From a virus, in IMG/VR virus record IMGVR_UViG_3300034082_001419, positions 1 through 64,000 of that record: a stretch of 64,000 nucleotides of DNA, one strand, 5' to 3'. A model generated the notes under the pieces. It ran no database searches. It saw only the letters and a list, made by a program, of their open reading frames with translations, and had not been told where the DNA came from. The position numbers and the translations under genes were made by a program. Shown here in pieces: positions 47,641 through 57,226 of the stretch (the stretch's first letter is position 1; every line of letters starts with the position of its first letter).

Positions 47641-50600
47641 TATCTGAGTGATATTTGATTTTTACTATTACTAATTTTAACTATCATATTTACATCTTGA
47701 GAATTAGCTTTGCTCAAATATAAGAAATTTAAATAGTGTCTGAATTTTTTTCTCTCAAGTTGATTCTTAGCATAATCTAAGTTAGTAGTATTTAATGTTT
47801 TAATATAACCATTAGACTGAGTATTCCATATTACTTCTTGAGTATATATACCAGCAAGAACTGTTGTACCTGGAACTACTGCACCGGTAGGTGGGTATGA
47901 TGAACCATTTGGAAACTCACCTCTATTTTTAGTTATATCCCAGAATTGATTAAATCTGTATTTGTTTTCCTCTTTAGAGAATAGTACATCAATAGATCCC
48001 GGATTAACTTTAGGATATGTATTAGCAAGTGTAATATTATTTTTAGGGAATATATTAAGATTTAAATATCCAGATACTTGTTCAGAATTATATACTACTG
48101 CTTTATCAAAGTTATAATCAAGTACATGATACTGATCAATACAATTTATTGGACTATTTTTATAACATTCAAGAATATACTCCATTGATTTAAGAGTAGT
48201 AATTGTTTGTCCTGTTATTAATGGTATCTCAACCTCAAATGGATGCTGAACACCATAGAAATTACAATAACTATTACATGCTACATTATGTTTCCATAAT
48301 CTACCTTCTTTAGTTGTCATAAAAAATTGTCTTGCAGGTAACACAAAATCTGGATGCCAGTCATGATATGAAATCCAATAATTACTTTTAGGATCAAAAC
48401 TTGCTGTCCATGATGCATTTTCAAATATAAGAGGATCACCTAACTCAATTCTTGCTTGACCATTAACTAAAAAGTAATCACCATATCTATCATATGTTAC
48501 AATAGTACCTGGAGCTAAATCATTTCTTAATTTATAATCTTTTTTACAGAAATAGATAACTCCGTTATAATTATCATATACTGCTTGTGTACCAATACCA
48601 GCAACAGGATTATCAGTATGTGGATAATCAGGAAAATCTTCAGTAAGTTTATATGGTAAAAATAAACTGAACCACCATTTCATACCTTGTTGAGATATTT
48701 CTTTTAGACCTCCTTCAAATGCAAACACTCTTCCTTGATTTTGAGATATATAATACATACCTGCTGGAGTAGCAATTACACCAAACTTATTTTGAGAAGA
48801 ACCATATTCATACTCTACATCAGATATTGTTACATTTTGAGGAGGATTAGCAAATAAACCACCATCACCAATAGTAATTTTAGTACCTAAGTCTGTTTCA
48901 AGAGTATCAGTACCTTGATATATTAATGGACTAGAATTTTGGAATGTAATAAACATACCAGTTTTAGCATATGGTTTTATACTTGTAATTCTATTTTTAA
49001 ATTCTTTATAGTTATTAACTAGATAAACAAACCATGAATCTTTAGATGACTCATTTTGTTGAGGTAGTGAGTAAACAACTCTATCAGGATAGTAAGTATA
49101 ACATAACTGAGATACAATAGGATTATAATATCTTGATTGTAAATTACCTTGAGAGAAATATTGAGTAAATACTTTAGATATACTTAATGAATAATCATAT
49201 GCATAATAGTTTCCTCTTGCAATTGTATCAGGATTCATATTAAACATTGCTGGTAAATTAGTATAGGTATTACGGTCATAGTGTTGTTCATATACTGCAG
49301 TACCAGGTTCTCTAAAGTCTACTAATACATCTGACTCAACAAAGAAATCTCTTACTGAAGAATTAGCTAAATAGAAATACGCTTCTTTAGCACCAAATAC
49401 TCCAGGGTATGTGTCTAGACCACCATCTGGTGTATCATTATTATAATTCCATTTTCTACCACTATTTCTATAATAATCTAAATCATAAAAATCTGTAGGT
49501 TTAAACCCGTTACCAGGAGTTGGATTTGTCCAGTTAGCAGGAGTTAAGTCACTACTATCATATAGTTCACTGTTAACCCAAAATCTTGGTTCAGCAATCA
49601 TATGTCTTAAAATATAATTATATTCATATCCATCTGGTTGATCATAAAGCCAGTCATAGAAAAAGAACATATTATTTTTTTCTGTATATCTATTTACATA
49701 TGTATCACCACCAAAAAATACTGGTGACTGTTGTATCGCTCTAAGTCTTATTTCTACAGTTCTTAAACCAACCGGTGTACTTATTGAACAAAAGAAAGGA
49801 CTTCTTGTTATTACTGTATTTACACCATTATAATTTAATTTTTGTTCTGATGGTGTAATTGGTATTTGTTTAATTGAATCAAGTTGACCATATTGATTTC
49901 TTAGTCTTACTTTAATTCCTCCATAATGACTTGCTATAGATAAATTAAATGGGTTAGATTTACCGTCAGTCATATTAACTGGTAAACCTCCTGCTTGTAT
50001 TGCTGTTCCTAATGTTACTAATGATTTATCTGCATTTGGACCGATAATATAATCTGGACCATTGTCAACTTTAGTTGTGCTACCAGATGATGTTCTTAAT
50101 GTAACTGATGTTTGTCTTTTAAGATTATTGATAATATAATTTATACCACTAAAAGATTTAACATTTTGTATATTATTTTTTAAATAAAAACTGTCTTCAA
50201 TATTAAATCTTTGTACTTGAGATGTATTAGGTACATCAAAACCACTATAAAAACCTTCTGCAATTGATTGTAAAGCAAATTGTCTATACGGTAATAAAGC
50301 ATAAATTAATCTTAAAGTTGTGTTTGCACCATCTAAAAAATAAAAAAGTGATTGAGGTAAACCATATAAAACACCTAATGCACCAGCATATGCAAGTTTT
50401 GGTACTTCTCTTTGATATTCATTTGCTATACCAATTGTTGCATTAGTAGCTCCTAAAGCATTTACAGTACTGATATATGTAGCATTTATTGAAGACAAAA
50501 CTGGATTAATACCAAATGTAAAAGCATCAGCAAGAGTTCCTACACCTGAAACAAGATAAGCTTTCATAGCTGTGTTATATGCAGCTTGAGCAACTGCAAC

Positions 50601-52946
50601 AGCGGCAGCACCACCTGTAGCAACACCATAAGCAACACCAAATGAATCACTAGCACCTGTACCAGGAACAGGTTTACCCAGTGTAGTAGTCATTTTACCT
50701 ACATTTTGTATAATAACTTCAATGATACCACCAATAAACATTGCAAATACTGTAACATCTGCTAATAATTTAAATCTTGGATGTTTATCAGGTTCTTCAA
50801 AATATTGTACTGATGTACCTGTTAGACTACCATATAGTTTTAGTTCAGTAACAGATAAAAATGGATTTCTGAAATTAGTATCTGGTGAGTGAAAAGTTAC
50901 CATATTAGTTGGTAGTGTCTGAGGAGCATCTTTTGGCAATCTAATATATGGATCATTATTTCCTGCTACGTGTCCACCTAATGATGCTGATAGTGGTTCA
51001 ATAGTATTAAATGGATAGTTAGGATATAAACCTATTCTACCAGCTGCTGCATTACCTTTAATTTCATAAGTACGCAAATTATTAAGCATACCTTTAGCAA
51101 TGATGCTTCTATTACCTTCTCTTGATCCTCTTAGTATTTCATAACCTACTATACCTGGTATATCATTACCATCATTATCTTTTGGTAAAATAATATTATT
51201 AAATGTAACACCCATTAGTCTAATTGCTTGACCACCATCTCTATAATGATTTGTCAACTTAGAACCAGAAGTTATATTATCAGGAAACTTATGATGTCTA
51301 ATTGGTTTACCACATAAATCAAAAGGAGATGTTCCACCAGGCGGTGGAGGTGGAACTCCACTCCAACATTGAGATGAAGCATCCCATATATCATGTCTAT
51401 TATCTGGATACTTTTCAGTTGACTCCCAGTAACCCATTCTTCCTTGAGCAACTACAATACCTCCATCAGGTAAAACTGTACCAGGTGCTCCAGTTTGAGT
51501 AGCCGTATTATATACTTCAAAATATCTATCATCTGGACTTAAAGAATTTAAATCTGCTGTAAGTTGTGTTTCTGATATTCCATTGAATGTACCTGCAACT
51601 CTACCTGGTATATGATATGAAGATGTTTTATCTCCTGTATTATATACCCATCTTATAAAGAATGTATATACTTCATCTCTTAAGTAACTTGTATTACTTC
51701 CTCCTTGTACATAATAATCAGATGTATATTCAACTGAACTCCATAAAGCTTGAATTTGATTAGCTAATGGTTGATAGTTAAAGTCAAATCTAGATCTTGG
51801 AGCTATTCTTAGTAAATAATTATTAACCTCAGTCATTTGATCTGATGTTTCATATACTAAGTTTCTTATTGGAATTTGTTCAATAGGTACAGTTATTAAA
51901 TCATCTTTGATTTGATCTAAATGTACTACTGATGTATTTGTAGAATATAAACCAATTCTTTTAGCAACAGCACCTTGATTAATTATTTGTACTACTACTA
52001 ATTCAAATTCATCAAAATGTACATTATCTGCATTAATAAAAATATCAATACAACTTGCAACATCATCAACATTCCAAAGTGGTTGTGTGTTACTTGGTGA
52101 AAAATAATCTGTAACTTTTTGACCTTTAATAGTATAAGCAATAACAGCAAAGTAAGATCCATTTCTTAATACACCACCTCCAACTCCTGGTTTAATTTCA
52201 ATTGTTGGTGATGACATTAATCTTGCAAGTCTTATATCTTCACAGTTTAATATTGTTGTATCTTCACATGTTATACAATCATTTGGTCCTGGACAACCTG
52301 CAGGCCATACATCTGGTATTGTTTGTTGACAACCTGAATCAGTATGACATAATTGTTTCCATTGTACACCTGGCCATTGCATAGTCATACCACTAACAGA
52401 ACTACCATATTTATTGTTTCCAATCCATTGATAATCAGCACTTGGCCATAAATCATTATCACCAATATTTAAATATCTATCTGGATTTAGACCATCTGCA
52501 AAATATACTCCCCATGAGCAATCTTCTTTTTCTCTTGAAGCACCAGTAATTAAATTTCTTTTATCAAAGTTTAAACAATCATCTTGTACAATTATCCTAT
52601 ATGTACAAGTATCTTCTTCAAATAATCCTATTTCATGTCCAGTAGGTAAACCAACACCACTTGTTGGATATGCAACTGTAAATAAAATCCATTTATCAGA
52701 ATATAAATGCATTGTTCCAATAATATATTTTTTACCAGGCAATGTTGCTCCAGCTTCACCACACTCTACATTTGATGTTTCATTAGATAGTGTTCCAATA
52801 TTTCCTTCAAGTGTATTGTTTACAGCATTACGGGCATGTGTCCACATACCTTCAGCAACAAATGTAGGATCTGAATCTTTATTTAATCCCTTTACAAAAG
52901 TGTTTGTTTTATTCTGTGATGTATCTTGTATATTTTTCTTTGCCAT
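47640..52946 (-). CDS. Tail hub/nozzle-like protein, 1768 aa (tail stabilisation type)
   Basis: A very large, beta-rich late protein. The start region, K-T-N-T-F-V-K-G-L-N-K-D-S-D-P (about 14-28) then E-G-M-W-T-H-A-R-N-A-V-N-N, has the form seen in crAss-like tail stabilisation proteins, which are compared to P22 gp10/T7 gp12. It contains a Gly/Ala-rich hydrophobic stretch (about 735-860), perhaps internal helices of a hub, and several Cys in the first 230 residues. It is followed by the Gly-Gly proteins and preceded by two tail ring/tube candidates. Identity rests on size, order and the N-terminal pattern. Confidence 0.55.
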   Translation of the reverse strand: MAKKNIQDTSQNKTNTFVKGLNKDSDPTFVAEGMWTHARNAVNNTLEGNIGTLSNETSNVECGEAGATLPGKKYIIGTMHLYSDKWILFTVAYPTSGVGLPTGHEIGLFEEDTCTYRIIVQDDCLNFDKRNLITGASREKEDCSWGVYFADGLNPDRYLNIGDNDLWPSADYQWIGNNKYGSSVSGMTMQWPGVQWKQLCHTDSGCQQTIPDVWPAGCPGPNDCITCEDTTILNCEDIRLARLMSSPTIEIKPGVGGGVLRNGSYFAVIAYTIKGQKVTDYFSPSNTQPLWNVDDVASCIDIFINADNVHFDEFELVVVQIINQGAVAKRIGLYSTNTSVVHLDQIKDDLITVPIEQIPIRNLVYETSDQMTEVNNYLLRIAPRSRFDFNYQPLANQIQALWSSVEYTSDYYVQGGSNTSYLRDEVYTFFIRWVYNTGDKTSSYHIPGRVAGTFNGISETQLTADLNSLSPDDRYFEVYNTATQTGAPGTVLPDGGIVVAQGRMGYWESTEKYPDNRHDIWDASSQCWSGVPPPPPGGTSPFDLCGKPIRHHKFPDNITSGSKLTNHYRDGGQAIRLMGVTFNNIILPKDNDGNDIPGIVGYEILRGSREGNRSIIAKGMLNNLRTYEIKGNAAAGRIGLYPNYPFNTIEPLSASLGGHVAGNNDPYIRLPKDAPQTLPTNMVTFHSPDTNFRNPFLSVTELKLYGSLTGTSVQYFEEPDKHPRFKLLADVTVFAMFIGGIIEVIIQNVGKMTTTLGKPVPGTGASDSFGVAYGVATGGAAAVAVAQAAYNTAMKAYLVSGVGTLADAFTFGINPVLSSINATYISTVNALGATNATIGIANEYQREVPKLAYAGALGVLYGLPQSLFYFLDGANTTLRLIYALLPYRQFALQSIAEGFYSGFDVPNTSQVQRFNIEDSFYLKNNIQNVKSFSGINYIINNLKRQTSVTLRTSSGSTTKVDNGPDYIIGPNADKSLVTLGTAIQAGGLPVNMTDGKSNPFNLSIASHYGGIKVRLRNQYGQLDSIKQIPITPSEQKLNYNGVNTVITRSPFFCSISTPVGLRTVEIRLRAIQQSPVFFGGDTYVNRYTEKNNMFFFYDWLYDQPDGYEYNYILRHMIAEPRFWVNSELYDSSDLTPANWTNPTPGNGFKPTDFYDLDYYRNSGRKWNYNNDTPDGGLDTYPGVFGAKEAYFYLANSSVRDFFVESDVLVDFREPGTAVYEQHYDRNTYTNLPAMFNMNPDTIARGNYYAYDYSLSISKVFTQYFSQGNLQSRYYNPIVSQLCYTYYPDRVVYSLPQQNESSKDSWFVYLVNNYKEFKNRITSIKPYAKTGMFITFQNSSPLIYQGTDTLETDLGTKITIGDGGLFANPPQNVTISDVEYEYGSSQNKFGVIATPAGMYYISQNQGRVFAFEGGLKEISQQGMKWWFSLFLPYKLTEDFPDYPHTDNPVAGIGTQAVYDNYNGVIYFCKKDYKLRNDLAPGTIVTYDRYGDYFLVNGQARIELGDPLIFENASWTASFDPKSNYWISYHDWHPDFVLPARQFFMTTKEGRLWKHNVACNSYCNFYGVQHPFEVEIPLITGQTITTLKSMEYILECYKNSPINCIDQYHVLDYNFDKAVVYNSEQVSGYLNLNIFPKNNITLANTYPKVNPGSIDVLFSKEENKYRFNQFWDITKNRGEFPNGSSYPPTGAVVPGTTVLAGIYTQEVIWNTQSNGYIKTLNTTNLDYAKNQLERKKFRHYLNFLYLSKANSQDVNMIVKISNSKNQISLR

Positions 52947-52957
52947 AATATAAAGTA

Positions 52958-53974
52958 TTATAATAAACGCATGCTGTTATAGTTATAACTCTTAAACATG
53001 TCATAGTATTTAGCATATTGTGCTCTTCTGTTAGCCATCCATAAACCTTTCATTTCTGCAAAGTTTGGAGTATTAACAATTGATAAGGCATAGTTTCTTG
53101 CAACCTTAAGTCTTTGTTCTATAAGTTGTAACTTTTGAGATACATCTTCACCATTAAGATACAAGTTCTCAAATATTCTTTGTTTCATTGCATACTCATA
53201 GTATTCATTTATCTCATCATGATCAGGAACTAATAAGTTACCATCAGCATCTTCAAGTGCTCCTTGATAATTAAGATATATTTTACCGCATTCAAATGTA
53301 GTATGTAAGAATCCGTTTTTAATCCATGCTTCATTAGCTGCATTAATATATAAATTAGGACAATCACATTCAATTTCTTGAGATGCTTTAAATCTTAATG
53401 GTATTAAAGCTTCATATGTTCTTGTTTCACCTGTAGGCATAATTTGAATTAACTCAAATTGATCTCCTTTACAGTTAGAAAATACTCTAGGTCTTATACA
53501 AGTATCACCAAATGGATTAAGTGGATCATATCCTGGTACAACAACAGGGGAACAATCAGGAACATGTCCTTGACAAGCTACTGTATGATTACATGGATTA
53601 GCATTACATGTTGAACAGTTAACCGTTGGAGGAGCACATACATCTACTGAACCAGGTACTTCTACATATGGTACTTCCATTGTAGTTGTACCACCACTTC
53701 TATATCCTACTTGTTGTTTAAATGACCCACATATAGAACCAAAGTTCATAGTAAAGAAATCATCAGGTAGTTTTATCTTATGATGTTCTACCTCAAGAAT
53801 AACTTCTTTAGTCATATTAATTCTAAGACCTAAATCATATGTTACTCTCTTAGCAACTTTAATTAGTTGTTGAGGCTCTATCATATTTTCAAGAGCATAT
53901 GTATTTAAATCAATTGTAACATCTTCCAGTAACTGGTCAAATGTTCTAAACTTGAGTGTATAGTTAAAGTCCAT
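52958..53974 (-). CDS. Tail structural protein (ring/tubular type), 338 aa
   Basis: Starts with a helical segment (F-R-T-F-D-Q-L-L-E-D-V) and has a Cys-rich central insertion (C-A-P-P-T-V-N-C-S-T-C-N-A-N-P-C, about 110-135) that may bind a metal or form disulfides. Gene position between the 223-residue protein and the 1768-residue hub matches tail ring/tube genes of crAss-like phages. Overlaps the upstream gene by one base (53974). Not identified by any catalytic motif. Confidence 0.5.
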   Translation of the reverse strand: MDFNYTLKFRTFDQLLEDVTIDLNTYALENMIEPQQLIKVAKRVTYDLGLRINMTKEVILEVEHHKIKLPDDFFTMNFGSICGSFKQQVGYRSGGTTTMEVPYVEVPGSVDVCAPPTVNCSTCNANPCNHTVACQGHVPDCSPVVVPGYDPLNPFGDTCIRPRVFSNCKGDQFELIQIMPTGETRTYEALIPLRFKASQEIECDCPNLYINAANEAWIKNGFLHTTFECGKIYLNYQGALEDADGNLLVPDHDEINEYYEYAMKQRIFENLYLNGEDVSQKLQLIEQRLKVARNYALSIVNTPNFAEMKGLWMANRRAQYAKYYDMFKSYNYNSMRLL

Positions 53975-54645
53975 TATCTTAATGAGTTTTGACTATCATC
54001 AGGACCATTAGTAGGTACATTGATAGACATAGTTAATTCTTTTAATACATATTGTTCAATCTCCCCAAATAAATAATCTGGAAAAGGTAACTGATCATCA
54101 TTTCTAAATCTACACTCTTCTGTAGTATCACATGTAAAACCAGATATTGGATCTTCAAATACACCTTCAACTTTAATTGCTTCCCATTGTACATTAGGCA
54201 TATATAAGTAACCATTCAAATACCAAAAATATTTTCTAGTATTATATTTAAAACTTGTAACTTTAGTCATAGAAGAATAAGTACCTGGATCAGTTCTGAA
54301 TAACTCAACTGATGTATCTAATGAAGATACTGTACGTATAAGTGGTCCATTAATACCATCAAAAAACCTAGGTAGTTTTTCTTTAGTTCTTTTAATATAG
54401 CATCCAGATGTAATACCAACACATCCTGCTTCAACTTTATCTACATCCATTAACTCAACATAAGTCAATGTAGAAAATATTGAACTTATTTTCATTAACC
54501 TATTCTGGTTATCTTCTCTTTTTAATAAAGACTTACCATATTTAGATATTGCAAAATATATAGTTCTATCAGTTAAGAATGGATCTTCTTTAACTGCTTT
54601 AAGAGCATTTCTTACTCTTGATATTGCTTCACCAATTGTTGTCAT
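53974..54645 (-). CDS. Tail tubular/head-tail connector-like protein, 223 aa
   Basis: A 223-residue late protein with a helical N-terminus (T-T-I-G-E-A-I-S-R-V-R-N-A-L-K) followed by beta-rich sequence, the layout of T7 gp11/P22 gp4-type tail tube or connector proteins. It sits after the IHF-like gene and before the larger tail proteins, as in crAss-like gene order. Start and stop overlap neighbours by 1-4 bases. The assignment is from layout and order only. Confidence 0.5.
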   Translation of the reverse strand: MTTIGEAISRVRNALKAVKEDPFLTDRTIYFAISKYGKSLLKREDNQNRLMKISSIFSTLTYVELMDVDKVEAGCVGITSGCYIKRTKEKLPRFFDGINGPLIRTVSSLDTSVELFRTDPGTYSSMTKVTSFKYNTRKYFWYLNGYLYMPNVQWEAIKVEGVFEDPISGFTCDTTEECRFRNDDQLPFPDYLFGEIEQYVLKELTMSINVPTNGPDDSQNSLR

Positions 54646-55229
54646 ATATCAAATTCATTATATGTTTTTAACTTATCTTTTTCTAAACCTTTAAAGTAAT
54701 CTTTTTGTCTAGATGCTGTAAACATTTTACGTATCTTCTTCATTGGTTCAACATGTATGTATATTGGCCAATTGGTTGAGTATGTTTTTGCTACTGATCT
54801 TTTAAATGTCCTACATCCTGTAAATGCCCAACACTCTCTATTAAGAAAATTATATTTTGTAGCATAGTTAGTATAAAATATTTTAGCTAATTTATTATCA
54901 GTTTCCCAGTTTGAGTTTGTAACTATAACACCATATTTCTTTGACTTACCAAAATCAATATTTCTTTTCTTACTTGTTTGGCATGTCCCAATAAATATAT
55001 TACCTAATCCTTCTGGCAACTGTACACCGTCTCTACTATCAATTACAGTTTCACAAAAAAGAGTATGAAAGTTAATGCATATTTTTCTTAAATCTTTATT
55101 AGCAATGTCTTTGTACTTAGGGTACTTTCTTCTAAATGCATTATAGAATTTAGTATCTAGAATGTGATGTACATCTTGTCTAAATCTTTTACCTTTTACA
55201 TCAGGTCCTTTAAATACTTTACTTTCCAT
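54642..55229 (-). CDS. IHF/HU-like structural protein, 195 aa
   Basis: Contains an HU/IHF-like helix-strand unit (D-L-R-K-I-C-I-N-F-H-T-L-F-C-E-T-V) followed by the conserved turn L-P-E-G-L-G-N-I-F-I-G (about 72-85), then a long basic extension with N-W-E-T-D-N-K-L-A-K-I-F-Y-T-N-Y. IHF-like proteins in the tail module are a recognised feature of crAss-like phages. It is the first gene downstream of a promoter-like element and probably the first of the tail operon. DNA binding is inferred. Confidence 0.65.
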   Translation of the reverse strand: MESKVFKGPDVKGKRFRQDVHHILDTKFYNAFRRKYPKYKDIANKDLRKICINFHTLFCETVIDSRDGVQLPEGLGNIFIGTCQTSKKRNIDFGKSKKYGVIVTNSNWETDNKLAKIFYTNYATKYNFLNRECWAFTGCRTFKRSVAKTYSTNWPIYIHVEPMKKIRKMFTASRQKDYFKGLEKDKLKTYNEFDI

Positions 55230-55285
55230 ATCTTATATATTAATATACTAAAATTTTCAGACTTATAAAAGAATACAAGTCAAAA

Positions 55286-55293
55286 CAAATATA
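55286..55293 (-). promoter_or_regulatory. Possible Bacteroidota-type -7 element for the tail operon
   Basis: TATATTTG on the - strand matches the TAnnTTTG -7 box used by Bacteroidota sigma factors. It lies between the upstream terminator and the ATG at 55229, leaving a leader of about 55-60 bases. No clear -33 element was found. Confidence 0.35.
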
Positions 55294-55310
55294 GCACTTA
55301 TAAGTTACAT

Positions 55311-55347
55311 AAAAAAAATAACCCCGGTAATGAGCACATACCGGGGT
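55311..55347 (-). terminator. Strong terminator after the FISUMP receptor-binding-type gene
   Basis: A perfect 9-bp stem (ACCCCGGTA 55321-55329 with TACCGGGGT 55339-55347), loop of nine, followed on the - strand by TATTTTTTTT. It lies about 42 bases beyond the stop at 55389 and ends the fibre operon. Retroelement target genes often have a hairpin shortly after the variable region, but this one is simplest as a terminator. Confidence 0.85.
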
Positions 55348-55388
55348 CTTGTTGTCAGCCACAGAAACCAACAAACTGCGACATATTT

Positions 55389-57224
55389 TTAGTCTTGTAT
55401 TAATCTTACTGAATACCCATTTCTCTTATTGATGAGGTTTCTGTAAGCATTGCCATCGTTGTAGAACAAGTTGCGGCTCCAAGCATAGTTCGTATTGTCC
55501 TCCGTAGAACTCCACCAGTAACCGTTGTCGCCAATGTTGTTATTATTTCCATTAAATCCGTTGCGGAACCCGCCAGGAAGACCAGTAAATAAAGACGTAT
55601 TAGTTGCTCCTATATTTGGTGTTTGCCAATGAGTAAATCCTGTTTCTTTCATTGCTCCTCCAGCTGCTGCATTTCCTCCTAAAGTTGTAGTTAAAGTTGT
55701 CCATTCAGTATCTGAAGGTACATGGTAACCTGCTGGTGCCAATCCACCATTTGCTGTATTATTAACAGCATACCAGTTATACAATTTACCATAAACAGGT
55801 CCATTTGCTGAATCATTATTATACCAACACCACGCTCCTGTAGTTAAACCAGCCCATCCTGTTGGATCTGTTACTTCTGGAATTAATGTACCATCTCTAT
55901 ATCTATCAACATTTAAGTTACAACTTGTCCAAACTTGAGTTCCTATAGTAACATCTAGGCATGTTTCTTGTATAAATCTAACTGACAACCCAGCTCTCTT
56001 AAAGCCGCTGCCTCTGGAAGCATTGCCATTGGTGAAGTTCAAGACGCGGCCCCAAGCATTGTAGGCATCGTTCTCTGTAGAACTCCACCAGTAACCGTAG
56101 TAACCCATGAAGTTGTAAGTTCCACCGTAGTCGCGTTGACCGCCCGGAAGACCAGTAAATAATGAAGAATTAGTAGCATATAAATTAGGTGCATCCCAAT
56201 GACAAAAACCTTCTTCTTTCATCTTGCCTCCAGCTACAATTTCTCCACCTAGATAGTCGGTAAGAATTGTCCACTCAGCATCTGTTGGCACTTTCCATCC
56301 AGCAGGTGCAATACCTCCATTTGTAGTATTATTAATTGCATGCCAATTATAAAGTTTACCATATGTAGTTTCTGTAGAAGGATCATTATTATAATAGCAC
56401 CATGCTCCTGTTGTTAATGCTGACCAAGCATTATTATTCTCAACATATGGGATAAGTATACCATCTCTATATGTAGATACTGTTGCATTACACCTAGTCC
56501 AAACTTGAGTACCAATTGGAATATTTTGTTCTACACAATCTGGACATGGATCTATTGTATCTTCTATTAATCTTACAGAGCATCCAGTACGTTTAATGTT
56601 ATCACCACCACCAAAGAGACCATTGTAGTTGACCAAGAACATAGCCCTAGCAAAACCTGGATAAATATCATCTTCTGTAGTAGTCCACCAGATACCGTTT
56701 TCGCCAATGTAGTTGTAAGGCCCAAGCTGATCACGTTGTCCACCGGGAAGAGCTGTAAATAATGATGTGTTAGTTGCATCAGTATTAGGATTTATCCAAT
56801 GACAAAAACCTTCTTCTTTCATCTTGCCTCCAGCAATAAGACCTCCTCCTAAATTATCTCTTAGAACTAACCATTCAGCTTCAGAAGGAACATGATAGCC
56901 TGTTGGAGCAAGTTGTTTTCTTAATAAGGGATCAAGTAATGATGCTTCATCATAAATTCCTACTACTGCATACCAGTTGTATAACTTACCATATATGGCA
57001 TCATTAGCGGGATTATTATCATAATGACACCAAGCACCTGTTGTTGCTATTTCCCACTGATAATCATCAGTTATTTCAGGTATAACTGTTACACCATCTG
57101 AATATGTAGTTACATCTAAATTACATCCTGTCCATACTTGTCCATAAATATCTATATTATTTGGATCACAATTAGGACAATTATCTCTCCTTGTTCTATA
57201 TATATCTTTTTTAAAACTCCACAT
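55389..57224 (-). CDS. Triple FISUMP (C-type-lectin-like) surface protein with variable regions, 611 aa
   Basis: Three tandem copies of the Fibrobacter-succinogenes-major-paralogous domain (about 25-225, 235-425 and 430-611). Each has Q-V-W-T-x-C-N, G-A-W-C-x-Y, Y-G-K-L-Y-N-W, an H-V-P-S or K-V-P-T segment with E-W, L-F-T-x-L-P-G-G and W-W-S/T-S/T-T-E, ending in S-V-R-L/F-I. The fold presents hypervariable surface loops and is a common retroelement target. The third copy is Asn-rich in its end segment. It lies among fibre genes, so it is probably a host-binding adhesin. No enzyme activity is expected. Confidence 0.85.
   Translation of the reverse strand: MWSFKKDIYRTRRDNCPNCDPNNIDIYGQVWTGCNLDVTTYSDGVTVIPEITDDYQWEIATTGAWCHYDNNPANDAIYGKLYNWYAVVGIYDEASLLDPLLRKQLAPTGYHVPSEAEWLVLRDNLGGGLIAGGKMKEEGFCHWINPNTDATNTSLFTALPGGQRDQLGPYNYIGENGIWWTTTEDDIYPGFARAMFLVNYNGLFGGGDNIKRTGCSVRLIEDTIDPCPDCVEQNIPIGTQVWTRCNATVSTYRDGILIPYVENNNAWSALTTGAWCYYNNDPSTETTYGKLYNWHAINNTTNGGIAPAGWKVPTDAEWTILTDYLGGEIVAGGKMKEEGFCHWDAPNLYATNSSLFTGLPGGQRDYGGTYNFMGYYGYWWSSTENDAYNAWGRVLNFTNGNASRGSGFKRAGLSVRFIQETCLDVTIGTQVWTSCNLNVDRYRDGTLIPEVTDPTGWAGLTTGAWCWYNNDSANGPVYGKLYNWYAVNNTANGGLAPAGYHVPSDTEWTTLTTTLGGNAAAGGAMKETGFTHWQTPNIGATNTSLFTGLPGGFRNGFNGNNNNIGDNGYWWSSTEDNTNYAWSRNLFYNDGNAYRNLINKRNGYSVRLIQD
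55392..55584 (-). repeat. Variable region 3 (template-like, Asn-rich)
   Basis: The C-terminal segment of FISUMP domain 3 (about residues 547-610). By eye it is more G/C-rich than the flanking sequence and unusually rich in AAC/AAT codons. It aligns with variable region 2 and differs from it mainly at first and second codon positions. Confidence 0.6.
55975..56148 (-). repeat. Variable region 2
   Basis: The corresponding segment of FISUMP domain 2 (about residues 360-416). It shares T-A-C-T-G-G-T-G-G-A-G-T-T-C-T-A-C with region 3, and most of the remaining codons differ in a way that fits independent change from shared AAY codons. Confidence 0.55.
56565..56745 (-). repeat. Variable region 1 (diverged)
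   Basis: The matching segment of FISUMP domain 1 (about residues 161-222). It keeps the same protein pattern (G-G-Q-R-D, W-W-T-T-T-E, K-R-T-G-C-S-V-R) but also differs at third codon positions, suggesting an older copy no longer matching the same template. Confidence 0.4.
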
Positions 57225-57226
57225 AT

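Noticed and set aside
55311-55347. Hairpin after the FISUMP gene as a retroelement target-recognition stem
   Set aside because: The stem followed by eight T on the - strand is fully explained as a terminator, and the distance from the variable region is longer than the few bases seen in the Bordetella phage example.
55355-55384. A 9-codon ORF (starting M-S-Q-F-V-G) between the FISUMP gene and its terminator
   Set aside because: Too short to support, with no recognisable initiation context; probably part of the 3' untranslated region.
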